Assembly (NCBI GenBank): GCA_002342545.1
Contig: DDQE01000029.1
Coordinates: forward strand, 1-10,510
Length of the DNA stretch: 10,510 bases
Source: Caryophanales bacterium UBA2450
GTDB lineage: Bacteria; Bacillota_I; Bacilli_A; RFN20; CAG-826
Reading direction: 5' to 3'
Position numbers and translations under genes: made by a program
Notes under the pieces: generated by a model
Told to the model about the DNA's origin: nothing
The model's input: the letters and a program-made list of their open reading frames with translations, nothing else
Database searches by the model: none
Shown here: piece by piece, positions 1 to 6,357 of the stretch
Position numbering within the stretch: the first letter of the stretch is position 1
Layout of the letters: each line of letters begins with the position of its first letter

Positions 1-70
1 AACTTTTTTCTTAACTGCTAGAATAAGAATATATCTTTATTTTTATATTAGACTCTATTATGTAAACATA

Positions 71-97
71 ATAAAAAAGATACAAAAAATGTATCTT
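71..97 (-). terminator. Intrinsic terminator for a minus-strand remnant
   Basis: Arms AAGATAC (77-83) and GTATCTT (91-97) are perfectly complementary across a 7-base loop. Read on the minus strand, the hairpin is followed at once by a run of six T (73-78 on the plus strand, partly inside the arm). It lies 21 bases past the stop codon of the minus-strand reading frame at 119-295, which supports that frame being the end of a once-real gene. The stem is AT-rich, so strength is uncertain. Confidence 0.5.
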
Positions 98-118
98 AAT
101 TATATAGGATTATAACGA

Positions 119-295
119 TTAATAATTTGGGTAATCCATGAAATAGGAGATTTGAATAGAATATTGGCCTTCATTAATGAAATAATCACCGGTTTTATTA
201 TAAATACGGCCTAATACATCTCCCATTTCGTTCCAGTTTGGAGTTTCAGCTTCTTCATAACATCTTACTAATAAAATGTTATTAATTTTCTTAAT
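119..295 (-). pseudogene. C-terminal remnant of an unrecognised gene
   Basis: A 58-residue open stretch on the minus strand ends in TAA at 119-121 and is closed upstream by TGA at 296-298. It reads like real protein: charged and aromatic residues with no low-complexity runs, for example CYEEAETPNWNEMGDVLGR and ending SYFMDYPNY. The only ATG (224-226, minus) would leave 35 residues and has no convincing Shine-Dalgarno site. The frame upstream of the TGA hits another stop within about 15 bases. A terminator follows at 71-97. I read this as the 3' end of a gene whose 5' part was lost, perhaps when the neighbouring dehydrogenase region was joined here. I do not recognise the family. A short functional gene with a non-standard start cannot be excluded. 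Confidence 0.4.
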
Positions 296-337
296 TCAAA
301 AATAGGTTAGTTATATTATTAATGTAGGCAAACAAAA

Positions 338-1165
338 ATGAAGATTCAAAAATATGTTGATAGCTTTATTTCTTTTGAAAACAAAAAGATTGTTTTAGTT
401 GGTGGAACTTCAGGAATCGGATTAGAACTATTAAAACATCTAGTGTCTTTAAAAGCGCAGATTATTCTTTTCGCTATTGAAAAAGAATTATCTGAGAAAT
501 TAAAGGAGCAATATAACTTATTAGATGTCTTTTATTATGACCAATCGAGTTTTGAATCAATTGAAAAGGCAATTGACGAATTATTAGACAAACATAATGA
601 CTTTACCACGATTATATTAAATGCTGGAGTGTTAGGCTTATCACATATATTAGATAGCGGATATCCTGCCACAATTGGAATTAATTATATTGGCAACCGC
701 TACTTCATTGACTATATCTCTCCAAAACTTAAAAACAATGTTCGTTTTGTTATCGCTGGATCTTTTGCAGCGGGACTTTTCTTTAAAAAGAATTTAGTTT
801 TAAAATCTGAACACATATCAACATTTGACCAATATAATATTTCTAAAGCTTATTTAGAGGCATATTTCTATCATTTAGCCACAACTAGACCATATCCAAA
901 TCTTGAATATGTTTTAGCAGAACCAGGTCTTACTAACACCACTATTACCCATAACTTTAATAAAGTAGTGAGGTTTTTAGGCTATTATTTCTTAAAATGG
1001 TTTTTCCATTCGCCAAAAAAAGCAAGTCTAGGATTATTATTAGGGATTTCTGATAAAGCCAAAAACGGAGATTTTATTTCTCCGAGAGGTCTATTTAAAT
1101 TAAGCGGATATCCTCAAATAAGAAAAACTCCCAAAGGAAGAAGACGAACTTATTTATTTAAATAA
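338..1165 (+). CDS. Short-chain dehydrogenase/reductase (SDR family)
   Basis: This 275-residue protein is a classical-type NAD(P)-dependent oxidoreductase, probably cytosolic. The Rossmann nucleotide-binding loop GGTSGIG is at residues 22-28, the structural NAG at 95-97, and the catalytic tetrad is visible as N116, S142, Y166 and K170 (YNISK). The post-catalytic EPGLTNT is at 195-201. The C-terminal part (about 245-260, containing SPRGLFKLSGYP) resembles the tail of retinol-dehydrogenase-like SDRs and ends very basic (KGRRR). The substrate cannot be told from sequence. The ATG start gives a normal N-terminus just ahead of the Rossmann fold, but only a weak AGG lies upstream (328-330 region), so translation may be modest. 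The gene is monocistronic and faces the tRNA-Thr gene, whose encoded CCA end begins one base after its stop codon. Confidence 0.9.
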   Translation: MKIQKYVDSFISFENKKIVLVGGTSGIGLELLKHLVSLKAQIILFAIEKELSEKLKEQYNLLDVFYYDQSSFESIEKAIDELLDKHNDFTTIILNAGVLGLSHILDSGYPATIGINYIGNRYFIDYISPKLKNNVRFVIAGSFAAGLFFKKNLVLKSEHISTFDQYNISKAYLEAYFYHLATTRPYPNLEYVLAEPGLTNTTITHNFNKVVRFLGYYFLKWFFHSPKKASLGLLLGISDKAKNGDFISPRGLFKLSGYPQIRKTPKGRRRTYLFK

Positions 1166-1166
1166 T

Positions 1167-1243
1167 TGGTGCCGACTATCGGAATTGAACCAACAACCTA
1201 CTGATTACGATTCAGTTGCTCTGCCAGATTGAGCTAAGTCGGC
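1167..1243 (-). tRNA. tRNA-Thr (anticodon CGT)
   Basis: The minus strand folds into a complete 77-nt cloverleaf. Acceptor GCCGACT pairs perfectly with AGTCGGC, the D stem is GCTC/GAGC, the anticodon stem is ACTGA/TCAGT with loop ATCGTAA (anticodon CGT, reading ACG), and the T stem is GTTGG/CCGAT with loop TTCAATT. The discriminator is A and CCA is encoded (1167-1169). Its 5' end is 14 bases after the folA stop, so it is probably the last member of the thyA-folA transcript and released by processing. I found no separate promoter. Confidence 0.95.
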
Positions 1244-1257
1244 AAATTCCTCTAGAT

Positions 1258-1770
1258 TTATTTAATCTTCTGAGGATGTTTATTAATATATGTACAGAAT
1301 TTGATGTTATAGCCGTTATCTTCTATAACTTCACTTTCTTCTTTTAATTCAAAATATGGATCTTTATCTAAGTTAGGGAAGAATAATTCCGCTCCTCCAA
1401 CTGCGTCCACTTTGGTTAATAAAACTTTATCAACATATGGAAGAGTTTGTCGATAAATAGAAGCTCCTCCAATAATATAGACATCTTCTTTATTAGCGTG
1501 CTCCCCAATTAATCTTAAAAATTCATCAAAGTCATGGACATTCTCCACTCCTTCATAATTATGAGATTCATCTTGACTTAAAACAATATGGGTACGATTT
1601 TTTAAAGGTTTAGAATTAGGGAAAGATAACAAAGTATTTTCTCCCATCGCCACAACATGATTTAAAGTTGTTTCTTTAAAAAACTTCATGTCTTTAGGAA
1701 GAGAAAATAATAGGCCGTTACGTCTACCAATGCCCCATTTTTTATCAACACATAAAATTGTAATAATCAT
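1258..1770 (-). CDS. folA: Dihydrofolate reductase
   Basis: This 170-residue protein reduces dihydrofolate to tetrahydrofolate with NADPH, regenerating the cofactor oxidised by thymidylate synthase. The Met20-loop region WGIGRRNG is at residues 12-19, the active-site acid is D27 in SLPKD, and the NADPH-binding IIGGASIY is at 99-106. The usual Leu-Pro-Trp before the acid is replaced by L21-F22-S23, a variant I associate with other low-GC Gram-positive DHFRs. Length is normal. The ATG lies 2 bases after the thyA stop, so the two are cotranscribed and probably coupled. A GGTGG (1781-1785) inside the end of thyA, 10 bases upstream, is a modest ribosome site. tRNA-Thr follows 14 bases downstream. 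Confidence 0.95.
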   Translation of the reverse strand: MIITILCVDKKWGIGRRNGLLFSLPKDMKFFKETTLNHVVAMGENTLLSFPNSKPLKNRTHIVLSQDESHNYEGVENVHDFDEFLRLIGEHANKEDVYIIGGASIYRQTLPYVDKVLLTKVDAVGGAELFFPNLDKDPYFELKEESEVIEDNGYNIKFCTYINKHPQKIK

Positions 1771-1772
1771 AA

Positions 1773-2603
1773 TTAAATCGCCACCGGAATCTTTTTATCT
1801 AAAGGTTCATATTCATAATCAATGAGTTTAAATGAATCTACAGTGAAATCATAAAAGTTTTTAATATTTGGGTCAACCCAAAGTTTAGGAGCTTTGTGTT
1901 GAGGTTTGGCAATTACTTCTTTAACGATATCAACGTGTCTATCGTAGATATGCGCATCAGCGATAACGTGCACTAATTCTCCAGGCTTAAGTCCTGAGAC
2001 TTGGGCAAACATTATTAATAATAAAGAATATTGAAGAACATTCCAGTTATTCGCTGTTAACATGTCATTACTTCTTTGATTTAATATCCCGTTAAGAGTG
2101 TCACCACTAACATTAAAAGTCATAGAATAAGCACAAGGATATAGATTCATTTCATGTAAATCTTCAAAATTATAAATATTAGTTAATATTCTTCTAGATT
2201 GAGGATTATGTTTTAAGTCATATAAGACTCTATCGACTTGGTCAAACATTCCTTCTTTATATTGATGCTTAATTCCTAATTGATAGCCATAAGCTTTTCC
2301 AATTGAGCCAGTTTCATCTGCCCAGGAATCCCATATATGACTTTTTAAGTCATGAATGTTATTAGATTTCTTTTGCCAAATCCATAGTAATTCATCTAAG
2401 CAAGATTTAAAGGCTGTTTTTCTAATAGTTAATATTGGAAGTTCTTCTTGTAAATTATATCGATTAACAATGCAGAATTTCTTAATTGTGTGAGCAGGAG
2501 TTCCATCTTCCCAGTGTGGTCTAACATCTAATTTCTCATCGGAAAAACCATTCTCTAGAATGTCTTTCATGTTTTGCACAAAGATTTGATCCGCTTTTGA
2601 CAT
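1773..2603 (-). CDS. thyA: Thymidylate synthase (ThyA type)
   Basis: This 276-residue enzyme methylates dUMP to dTMP using methylenetetrahydrofolate, releasing dihydrofolate for the adjacent folA product. The nucleophile is C157 in LYPCAYSMTF. The phosphate-binding SRR is at 136-138, the QRSNDM dUMP-contact motif at 176-181, and HIY at 218-220. The Pro-Cys-Ala context and RSNDM replace the Pro-Cys-His and RSxD of the Escherichia coli type. This matches the ThyA variant found in streptococci and relatives. The ATG is well supported by GGAGG at 2611-2615, seven bases upstream. First gene of thyA-folA-tRNA-Thr, with its own promoter and a candidate operator upstream. Confidence 0.97.
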   Translation of the reverse strand: MSKADQIFVQNMKDILENGFSDEKLDVRPHWEDGTPAHTIKKFCIVNRYNLQEELPILTIRKTAFKSCLDELLWIWQKKSNNIHDLKSHIWDSWADETGSIGKAYGYQLGIKHQYKEGMFDQVDRVLYDLKHNPQSRRILTNIYNFEDLHEMNLYPCAYSMTFNVSGDTLNGILNQRSNDMLTANNWNVLQYSLLLIMFAQVSGLKPGELVHVIADAHIYDRHVDIVKEVIAKPQHKAPKLWVDPNIKNFYDFTVDSFKLIDYEYEPLDKKIPVAI

Positions 2604-2610
2604 AATTTGG

Positions 2611-2615
2611 CCTCC
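2611..2615 (-). promoter_or_regulatory. Ribosome binding site of thyA
   Basis: The minus strand reads GGAGG followed by seven bases and the ATG at 2601-2603. It fixes the thyA start and is the best Shine-Dalgarno match among the intact genes of the window. Confidence 0.8.
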
Positions 2616-2631
2616 AGCATATAACGTTAGT

Positions 2632-2654
2632 ATTATATCGTTTTATTAACGATA
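2632..2654 (-). promoter_or_regulatory. thyA promoter -10 with overlapping palindrome
   Basis: A consensus TATAAT lies on the minus strand at 2632-2637, placing the transcript start near 2625. The -35 position at 17-bp spacing (AGCAAT) is poor. Immediately upstream and touching the -10 box is a perfect 7-5-7 dyad, TATCGTT (2636-2642) and AACGATA (2648-2654), filling the spacer where a repressor would block polymerase or an activator would replace the weak -35. The box is seen directly; the operator role is inference. Confidence 0.5.
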
Positions 2655-2768
2655 ATTGCTACAATAAATATAGATTTTATTTACTAACTAATTGACTATA
2701 TTTTTAACTTCTACTTTAGAAATTCTCACATTATAAGATAAAACCACTACTATAATTAAAATAGAAAT

Positions 2769-2816
2769 AACACTAGTGACATATCACCACTTCTATAAGT
2801 GTTACTAATATGTCAC
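2769..2816. repeat. Nested inverted repeats in the thyA/ATPase gap
   Basis: Outer arms GTGACATAT (2776-2784) and ATATGTCAC (2808-2816) match perfectly over 9 bp. Inner arms CACTT (2788-2792) and AAGTG (2797-2801) close a 4-base loop. Alternative pairings exist: AACACT (2769-2774) with AGTGTT (2798-2803), and the 8-bp palindrome CACTAGTG (2771-2778). A TATAAT on the plus strand at 2751-2756 lies just upstream. It could be an operator cluster or a small structured transcript; no T-run follows, so it is not a simple terminator. Confidence 0.5.
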
Positions 2817-2887
2817 ATTGCTTGTTTAGGGTGAATATGTAGTGAAATGACGATTATCCATTTGATCATACTGTCATTATTTTGATA

Positions 2888-2970
2888 CAAATTGCACATT
2901 TTAGACATTTTTATTAACATCAATTTGCACTTTTTTGGAATATATTTGCAATTCAAATTGCACTTTTTTT
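2888..2970 (+). repeat. Three direct repeats phased at 33 bp upstream of the ATPase
   Basis: The core CAA(A/T)TTGCAC(A/T)TTTT occurs at 2888-2902, 2921-2935 and 2954-2968. Start-to-start distances are exactly 33 bp, about three helical turns, so all three copies face the same side of the DNA. The third copy contains the TTGCAC that serves as the -35 box. Copies two and three have longer T-runs. Around copy three lies a 7-2-7 dyad, TGCAATT and AATTGCA (2947-2962). The arrangement suits cooperative binding of a regulator. A fourth copy at the expected position (2855) is not present. Confidence 0.7.
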
Positions 2971-2985
2971 GAGATTTGCTATAAT
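2958..2985 (+). promoter_or_regulatory. Promoter of the DUF4143 ATPase (extended -10)
   Basis: TTGCAC (2958-2963), a 16-bp spacer, then TGCTATAAT (2977-2985), an extended -10 with perfect TATAAT. The transcript should start near 2992. This makes any coding start upstream of that point, such as the TTG at 2935, impossible on this transcript and selects the ATG at 3004, which has GAGG at 2992-2995 eight bases upstream. Confidence 0.7.
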
Positions 2986-3003
2986 GTATTTGAGGTTTTT
3001 ATA

Positions 3004-4380
3004 ATGGAAAGAATAGCATTAGAAAAAATTATAAAATGGAACAATTCCACACCAAGAAAACCACTTATTGTTTATGGCGCTAGACAAGTGGGAAAATCTT
3101 ATCTTATTAAGGATATTTTTGCGGAGAGATATTTTAAGGACAATTATATCTACATCGACTTAAAAGAAGATAATGTCATCAGAGATTATATCCTCTATGG
3201 AGGAAGTAGAAATGACGCGATTGTTAGTGCTAAAGCAATCGTTGAATATCTATCTTTGCGATATCAAAGAAAAATAGATAAAAATACACTATTAATTTTT
3301 GATGAGGCACAAGAATGTTTGCCAATTATTACTTCGCTAAAATATTTCAAGCAGGATTACCCTGAAATTCCTGTGATTGTATCTGGCTCTATGGTAAGCA
3401 TAAAAATCAAAAGAGAACAAGCTAACAACAATCAACATAAGAAAGAAAATTTCTTCTTCCCTGTTGGTGGAAACACTACTTTTGTATTATATCCAATTTC
3501 ATTTGAAGAATTTCTCATGAACTATAACAATATGCTATATGAATCAGTTAAAAATGCTTATTTAAATAAAGAACCTCTTCACAACTCTATACACGAACTA
3601 GCAATGGAGGCTTTATACAATTACCTCTTAGTAGGCGGAATGCCAGAAACTGTTGCTCAATATCTAAATGATAAAGATTTGTTAAAAGCAAGAGAAAACA
3701 ATGTATCAATTTTTAATGATTATTTGTCAGATATGAATTTATATCAAGCCAGCAGCGAATCAATTATTAGATCCAAAATCATATTCGAGAGTATTTATGA
3801 TCAGTTGGACAAGGAATCAAAGAATTTTAAAAGTTCTTTGGTGGCACCTGGACTTAAATCAAGGGATATCAGGAGCCCGAAAGATTGGTTGACGTTAGCA
3901 AATATAGTTTATCAATCCAAACAAGTGAAGGAAAAGGTGACATTTCCTTTAAAAGAAGATAATGAAAATAATTATCGCTTATATTTATTTGATAACGGCT
4001 TATTCACATATCAATCAAAAATTAATATGGCAAATTTCTTTGATAGAAATATTCAAAATACTTTATCAGGCATATTGTTTGAAAACTATGTCGCTACAGA
4101 ACTTATGTCTAATGAGATTCCTTTATTTTATTGGAAAGGGAAGAATTCATCTGAATTCGAATTTTTGATTGAATGTAATAATAGAATCATTCCAGTTGAT
4201 GTTAAAAAAGGCACCGGTTCTCTTACTTCATTAAAAAATTATCGTGCGATTAATAAATTAGATTTAGCTATAAAAATATCAAAAAATAATTATGGCTACG
4301 ATTTAGAAAATAAAATCCTCACCATTCCATTATATGAAGTCTTTATGCTAATAAAGGATATAAAAAACAATAATTTGTAG
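3004..4380 (+). CDS. AAA_14 / DUF4143 family ATPase
   Basis: A 458-residue ATP-binding protein of the common but poorly understood AAA_14-DUF4143 family. From the chosen ATG, Walker A GARQVGKS is at 25-32, Walker B LLIFDEA at 96-102, and a sensor-like VSGS at 126-129. The family hallmark GGMPE is at 211-215. The C-terminal DUF4143 part carries YLFDNGLF (327-334), LSGILFENYVATEL (354-367) and SEFEFLIE...PVDVKKG (383-403). The last resembles the acid-then-(D/E)xK arrangement of PD-(D/E)XK nuclease folds, though nuclease activity is not established for the family. No signal peptide or membrane segment. The frame is open back to a TTG at 2935, but those 23 codons run through the promoter, so I start at 3004. 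It stands alone, divergent from thyA, ends in TAG, and looks like an accessory insertion between housekeeping genes. Confidence 0.9.
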   Translation: MERIALEKIIKWNNSTPRKPLIVYGARQVGKSYLIKDIFAERYFKDNYIYIDLKEDNVIRDYILYGGSRNDAIVSAKAIVEYLSLRYQRKIDKNTLLIFDEAQECLPIITSLKYFKQDYPEIPVIVSGSMVSIKIKREQANNNQHKKENFFFPVGGNTTFVLYPISFEEFLMNYNNMLYESVKNAYLNKEPLHNSIHELAMEALYNYLLVGGMPETVAQYLNDKDLLKARENNVSIFNDYLSDMNLYQASSESIIRSKIIFESIYDQLDKESKNFKSSLVAPGLKSRDIRSPKDWLTLANIVYQSKQVKEKVTFPLKEDNENNYRLYLFDNGLFTYQSKINMANFFDRNIQNTLSGILFENYVATELMSNEIPLFYWKGKNSSEFEFLIECNNRIIPVDVKKGTGSLTSLKNYRAINKLDLAIKISKNNYGYDLENKILTIPLYEVFMLIKDIKNNNL

Positions 4381-4392
4381 GATGAAAATAAA

Positions 4393-4425
4393 TAATATAT
4401 AAATTATATATAAATTTATATATTA
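4393..4425. repeat. All-AT 13-bp inverted repeat after the ATPase
   Basis: Arms TAATATATAAATT (4393-4405) and AATTTATATATTA (4413-4425) are perfectly complementary around a 7-base loop, starting 12 bases after the ATPase stop. On the minus strand the hairpin is followed by TTATTTATTTT. It may act as a weak terminator in either direction, but it has no G or C and any DNA this AT-rich forms such repeats easily. Confidence 0.4.
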
Positions 4426-4567
4426 ACTATATCGTTTAACGCTATTTTTGTTTTGTCTAACATTTTCCCTATTGGATATATCTTATCATCCCAAATAGTA
4501 CGTCAGCTTTTTTAGAATAAAATGGAGTTGATTCAAGTGAACAATCTGCTAAGTTTTATGTTTTATT
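4416..4567 (-). pseudogene. Broken minus-strand coding remnant
   Basis: In frame with the ATG at 4655-4657 but beyond two stop codons (4586-4588, 4556-4558), the minus strand reads NLADCSLESTPFYSKKADVLF and stops at 4469-4471. A second frame overlapping it continues protein-like as WDDKIYPIGKMLDKTKIALN to a TAA at 4416-4418. Together they look like one gene broken by nonsense changes and a frameshift. I do not recognise the family and the similarity to coding sequence is only by eye. The rest of 4381-4720 holds the AT hairpin and the insertion-sequence end described separately. Confidence 0.25.
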
Positions 4568-4585
4568 TGTAAGTAAGAAACAGAA

Positions 4586-4713
4586 CTATATTGATATTCT
4601 AGTTTGCATTAACCGTTCATAGACCATTTTTAGCCACATACTTGCATTAACTTTCATGAAAAAACCCTCCATTTTATTGTACCGGAATGGTCCAATTTTT
4701 GGGGGGAATTTCA
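4586..4713 (-). mobile_element. Decayed end of an IS3-family (IS150-like) element
   Basis: Read on the minus strand, 4713 down to 4689 begins TGAAATTCCCCCCAAAAATT and continues GGACC. This has the layout of IS3-family terminal repeats: terminal TG, a C-run, A-run, then TTGGAC. Next come GGAGGG (4665-4670), a 7-base spacer and an ATG (4655-4657) opening a 23-codon frame, MKVNASMWLKMVYERL..., that stops at 4586-4588. The LKMVYERL segment resembles the first helix of IS150-type OrfA helix-turn-helix proteins. No transposase remains and I found no clear second terminal repeat, so this is a deletion remnant. The outer end lies 7 bases from the 3' end of tRNA-Leu(CAA). The match to IS3 is from memory of family ends, not a search. 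Confidence 0.45.
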
Positions 4714-4720
4714 CTATCAT

Positions 4721-4806
4721 TGGTGCCCGGGGTCGGACTCGAACCGACATGGCTGTTAACCGATGGATTTTGAGTCCATTGCGTCTACCAATTTCACCAC
4801 TCGGGC
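4721..4806 (-). tRNA. tRNA-Leu (anticodon CAA)
   Basis: An 86-nt class II tRNA. The anticodon stem ATGGA/TCCAT encloses CTCAAAA (anticodon CAA, reading TTG). The variable arm GGTT/AGCC with loop AAC is the long arm expected of leucine tRNAs. The T stem is GTCGG/CCGAC with TTCGAGT, and A then CCA are encoded. The acceptor GCCCGAG against CCCGGGC pairs at six of seven positions, with A6 opposite C67. A minus-strand TATAAT at 4816-4821, nine bases before the 5' end, suggests its own promoter. Confidence 0.93.
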
Positions 4807-4815
4807 ATTGGAAAT

Positions 4816-4821
4816 ATTATA
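4816..4821 (-). promoter_or_regulatory. Candidate -10 box for tRNA-Leu(CAA)
   Basis: A perfect TATAAT on the minus strand ends nine bases before the mature tRNA 5' end, so transcription would begin within one to three bases of it. The -35 at 17-bp spacing (TTATCT) is weak. It sits in the 42-base gap after the MATE gene. Confidence 0.4.
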
Positions 4822-4848
4822 TTACTAATATGATATTAAGATAAAGAC

Positions 4849-6231
4849 TTAATTTGATTGTTCTCTCCACTTCGGAACTAATGAATATCCATACTTTTTT
4901 TGATTCTTAAATGTGATTATTAAAGTTTGTATAGCGGATAAAGTCTCAGCGATAACAATAGATAACCAAATCCCATCCACTCCCATGATTAATGGCAAAG
5001 TCATGACTGCGACAACTTGATATACTAAAGTTCTACAAATAGAAATAATAGCGGATATAACCCCATTATTAAGCGCGGTAAATAAAGCACTACCAAACAT
5101 GGAAAATCCTGCAACAAAATAGCAAACAGAATAAATCATCATTGCTCGAGTTGATAAATCTAATAATTCTGGGTAGTTATTAGCGAATATCATTGATAAT
5201 GGTCTAGCTAAGACAATTGATAAAGTCGTCATCAATATCCCAGAAACTGCGACTATATCAAAACTCCGTTTAATTACATTAGATAATTCAGGTTTATTTT
5301 TTGCTCCAAAATTATAGGCAATAACAGGAGATATCCCCATGGAAAATCCTGAATAAACAGAGAAAAATATAAAGCAAACATATCCGATAATGCCATACGC
5401 TGAAACACCAACTTCACCAATGTATTTTAATAACTGCATATTAAATAATATGGAGATTAGACTACTAGAGACATTACCAACAAATTCACTACTCCCGTTA
5501 GTGATACTTTTAAAGATGTCTTTGATATCAAATTCAGCTTTCCCTAATCTAATTAAATTCTTCTTTCTAAAAAAGAAATATAACATTGGTCCAACAGTAG
5601 AAATAAACATCCCTGCTAAAGAGGCAAAAGCCGCTCCAGCAGCGCCAAATCCGCATAAGCCAACTAAAATATAATCTAAAAACATATTCACTAATCCAGA
5701 AGATAAAGAAAAGACAAAACCAAGAGAGCTAGTTTCATTTACTGAAAAGAAACAGTGAAAATAACCCTGCATCATGAACAAAACCACTCCTGCCATCATA
5801 ATGCGACCATAAATTTCGGCGTTATCAATCATCTCTTTAGAAGTGTTAACTGAGTTAATTCCTGCAAACCCTTGAGCAATTGGTCGAATAGTAAAAAAGA
5901 AAACTAATCCTAAGACTAATCCAGAAATAAGAGTGGTATATGTAATTAAAGAAAATGTTTTATTGGCTTTTTCTTTTTTCTTTTCTCCAAGATATTTAGA
6001 TACTAAAGCCGCTCCACCGGCTCCAAACATAAAGCCAACACAAGCCACAATCATAATAATTGGAAAAATTAAATTAACTCCCGCAAAAGCACTACTAGAA
6101 GCATAATTAGATAAAAAGAAGCCGTCCACTATCCAATATATTGAAGTGATAAACATCATTAAAATTGGAGAGATAGTAAACCTCAATATTTTTTTATATG
6201 TGAAGTGATCTGATAAATGAATTTTTGTCAT
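4849..6231 (-). CDS. MATE-family multidrug/solute efflux transporter
   Basis: A 460-residue integral membrane protein with about twelve hydrophobic segments, the usual size for MATE (NorM/DinF/MepA) antiporters, which export cationic or amphipathic compounds using a Na+ or H+ gradient. The N-terminus LRFTISPILMMFITSIYWIV is typical of the first helix, supporting the ATG used. AGGAALVSKYLGEK (71-84) and GISPVIAYNFGAKN (299-312) are the paired loops of the two half-repeats, and VNMFLDYILV (181-190) is another family signature. By motif style it is nearer DinF/MepA than NorM. Substrate and coupling ion cannot be assigned. There is no clear Shine-Dalgarno site; upstream is the terminator-like hairpin behind tRNA-Leu(CAG), so the promoter may be weak or readthrough may supply it. 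Confidence 0.93.
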   Translation of the reverse strand: MTKIHLSDHFTYKKILRFTISPILMMFITSIYWIVDGFFLSNYASSSAFAGVNLIFPIIMIVACVGFMFGAGGAALVSKYLGEKKKEKANKTFSLITYTTLISGLVLGLVFFFTIRPIAQGFAGINSVNTSKEMIDNAEIYGRIMMAGVVLFMMQGYFHCFFSVNETSSLGFVFSLSSGLVNMFLDYILVGLCGFGAAGAAFASLAGMFISTVGPMLYFFFRKKNLIRLGKAEFDIKDIFKSITNGSSEFVGNVSSSLISILFNMQLLKYIGEVGVSAYGIIGYVCFIFFSVYSGFSMGISPVIAYNFGAKNKPELSNVIKRSFDIVAVSGILMTTLSIVLARPLSMIFANNYPELLDLSTRAMMIYSVCYFVAGFSMFGSALFTALNNGVISAIISICRTLVYQVVAVMTLPLIMGVDGIWLSIVIAETLSAIQTLIITFKNQKKYGYSLVPKWREQSN

Positions 6232-6244
6232 ATTTAATAAGAAA

Positions 6245-6259
6245 ACGGTTTATAACCGT
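6245..6259 (-). terminator. Hairpin between tRNA-Leu(CAG) and the MATE gene
   Basis: ACGGTT (6245-6250) and AACCGT (6254-6259) form a 6-bp stem with a 3-base loop. On the minus strand it is followed by TTTCTTATT. It lies 7 bases past the tRNA CCA and 14 bases before the MATE start, placed to end or attenuate the upstream transcript. The stem is short. Confidence 0.4.
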
Positions 6260-6265
6260 ATTATT

Positions 6266-6350
6266 TGGTGTGGCTAAGAGGACTTGAACCTCCATGAATT
6301 ACTTCACTAGCGTCTGAAACTAGCGCGTCTACCAATTCCGCCATAGCCAC
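6266..6350 (-). tRNA. tRNA-Leu (anticodon CAG)
   Basis: An 85-nt class II tRNA with a perfect acceptor stem GTGGCTA/TAGCCAC. The anticodon stem CTAGT/GCTAG surrounds TTCAGAC (anticodon CAG, reading CTG). It has a long variable arm, a T loop TTCAAGT and an encoded ACCA. Its 5' end is 7 bases after the acyl ligase stop, so it probably rides on that operon's transcript. Confidence 0.95.
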
Positions 6351-6357
6351 ATATTAA

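Noticed and set aside
323..332. Shared TGTAGGCAAA upstream of the SDR gene and (8796-8805, minus) of the DUF1624 gene
   Set aside because: Distance to the start codon differs (5 versus 11 bases) and two 10-base matches in AT-rich DNA are not enough to claim a common element.
2888..2970. CRISPR-like array of 33-bp units
   Set aside because: Only about 15 bases of each unit are conserved and there are three copies; the last is built into a promoter.
2935..3003. N-terminal extension of the DUF4143 ATPase from TTG 2935
   Set aside because: These codons lie across the repeats, the -35 and the -10 of the gene's own promoter; ATG 3004 has GAGG at proper spacing and begins the normal family N-terminus.
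3962..4168. Plus-strand 68-codon frame inside the ATPase gene
   Set aside because: Overlaps the ATPase in another frame, no ribosome site, no recognisable protein features.
4656..4844. Plus-strand open frame of 62 codons containing GARGRTRTDM and SPLRLPISPLGH
   Set aside because: It is the antisense translation of tRNA-Leu(CAA), a well-known false protein.
5390..5674. Plus-strand 94-codon frame opposite the MATE gene
   Set aside because: Antisense of a clear transporter; composition follows the hydrophobic codons of the other strand.
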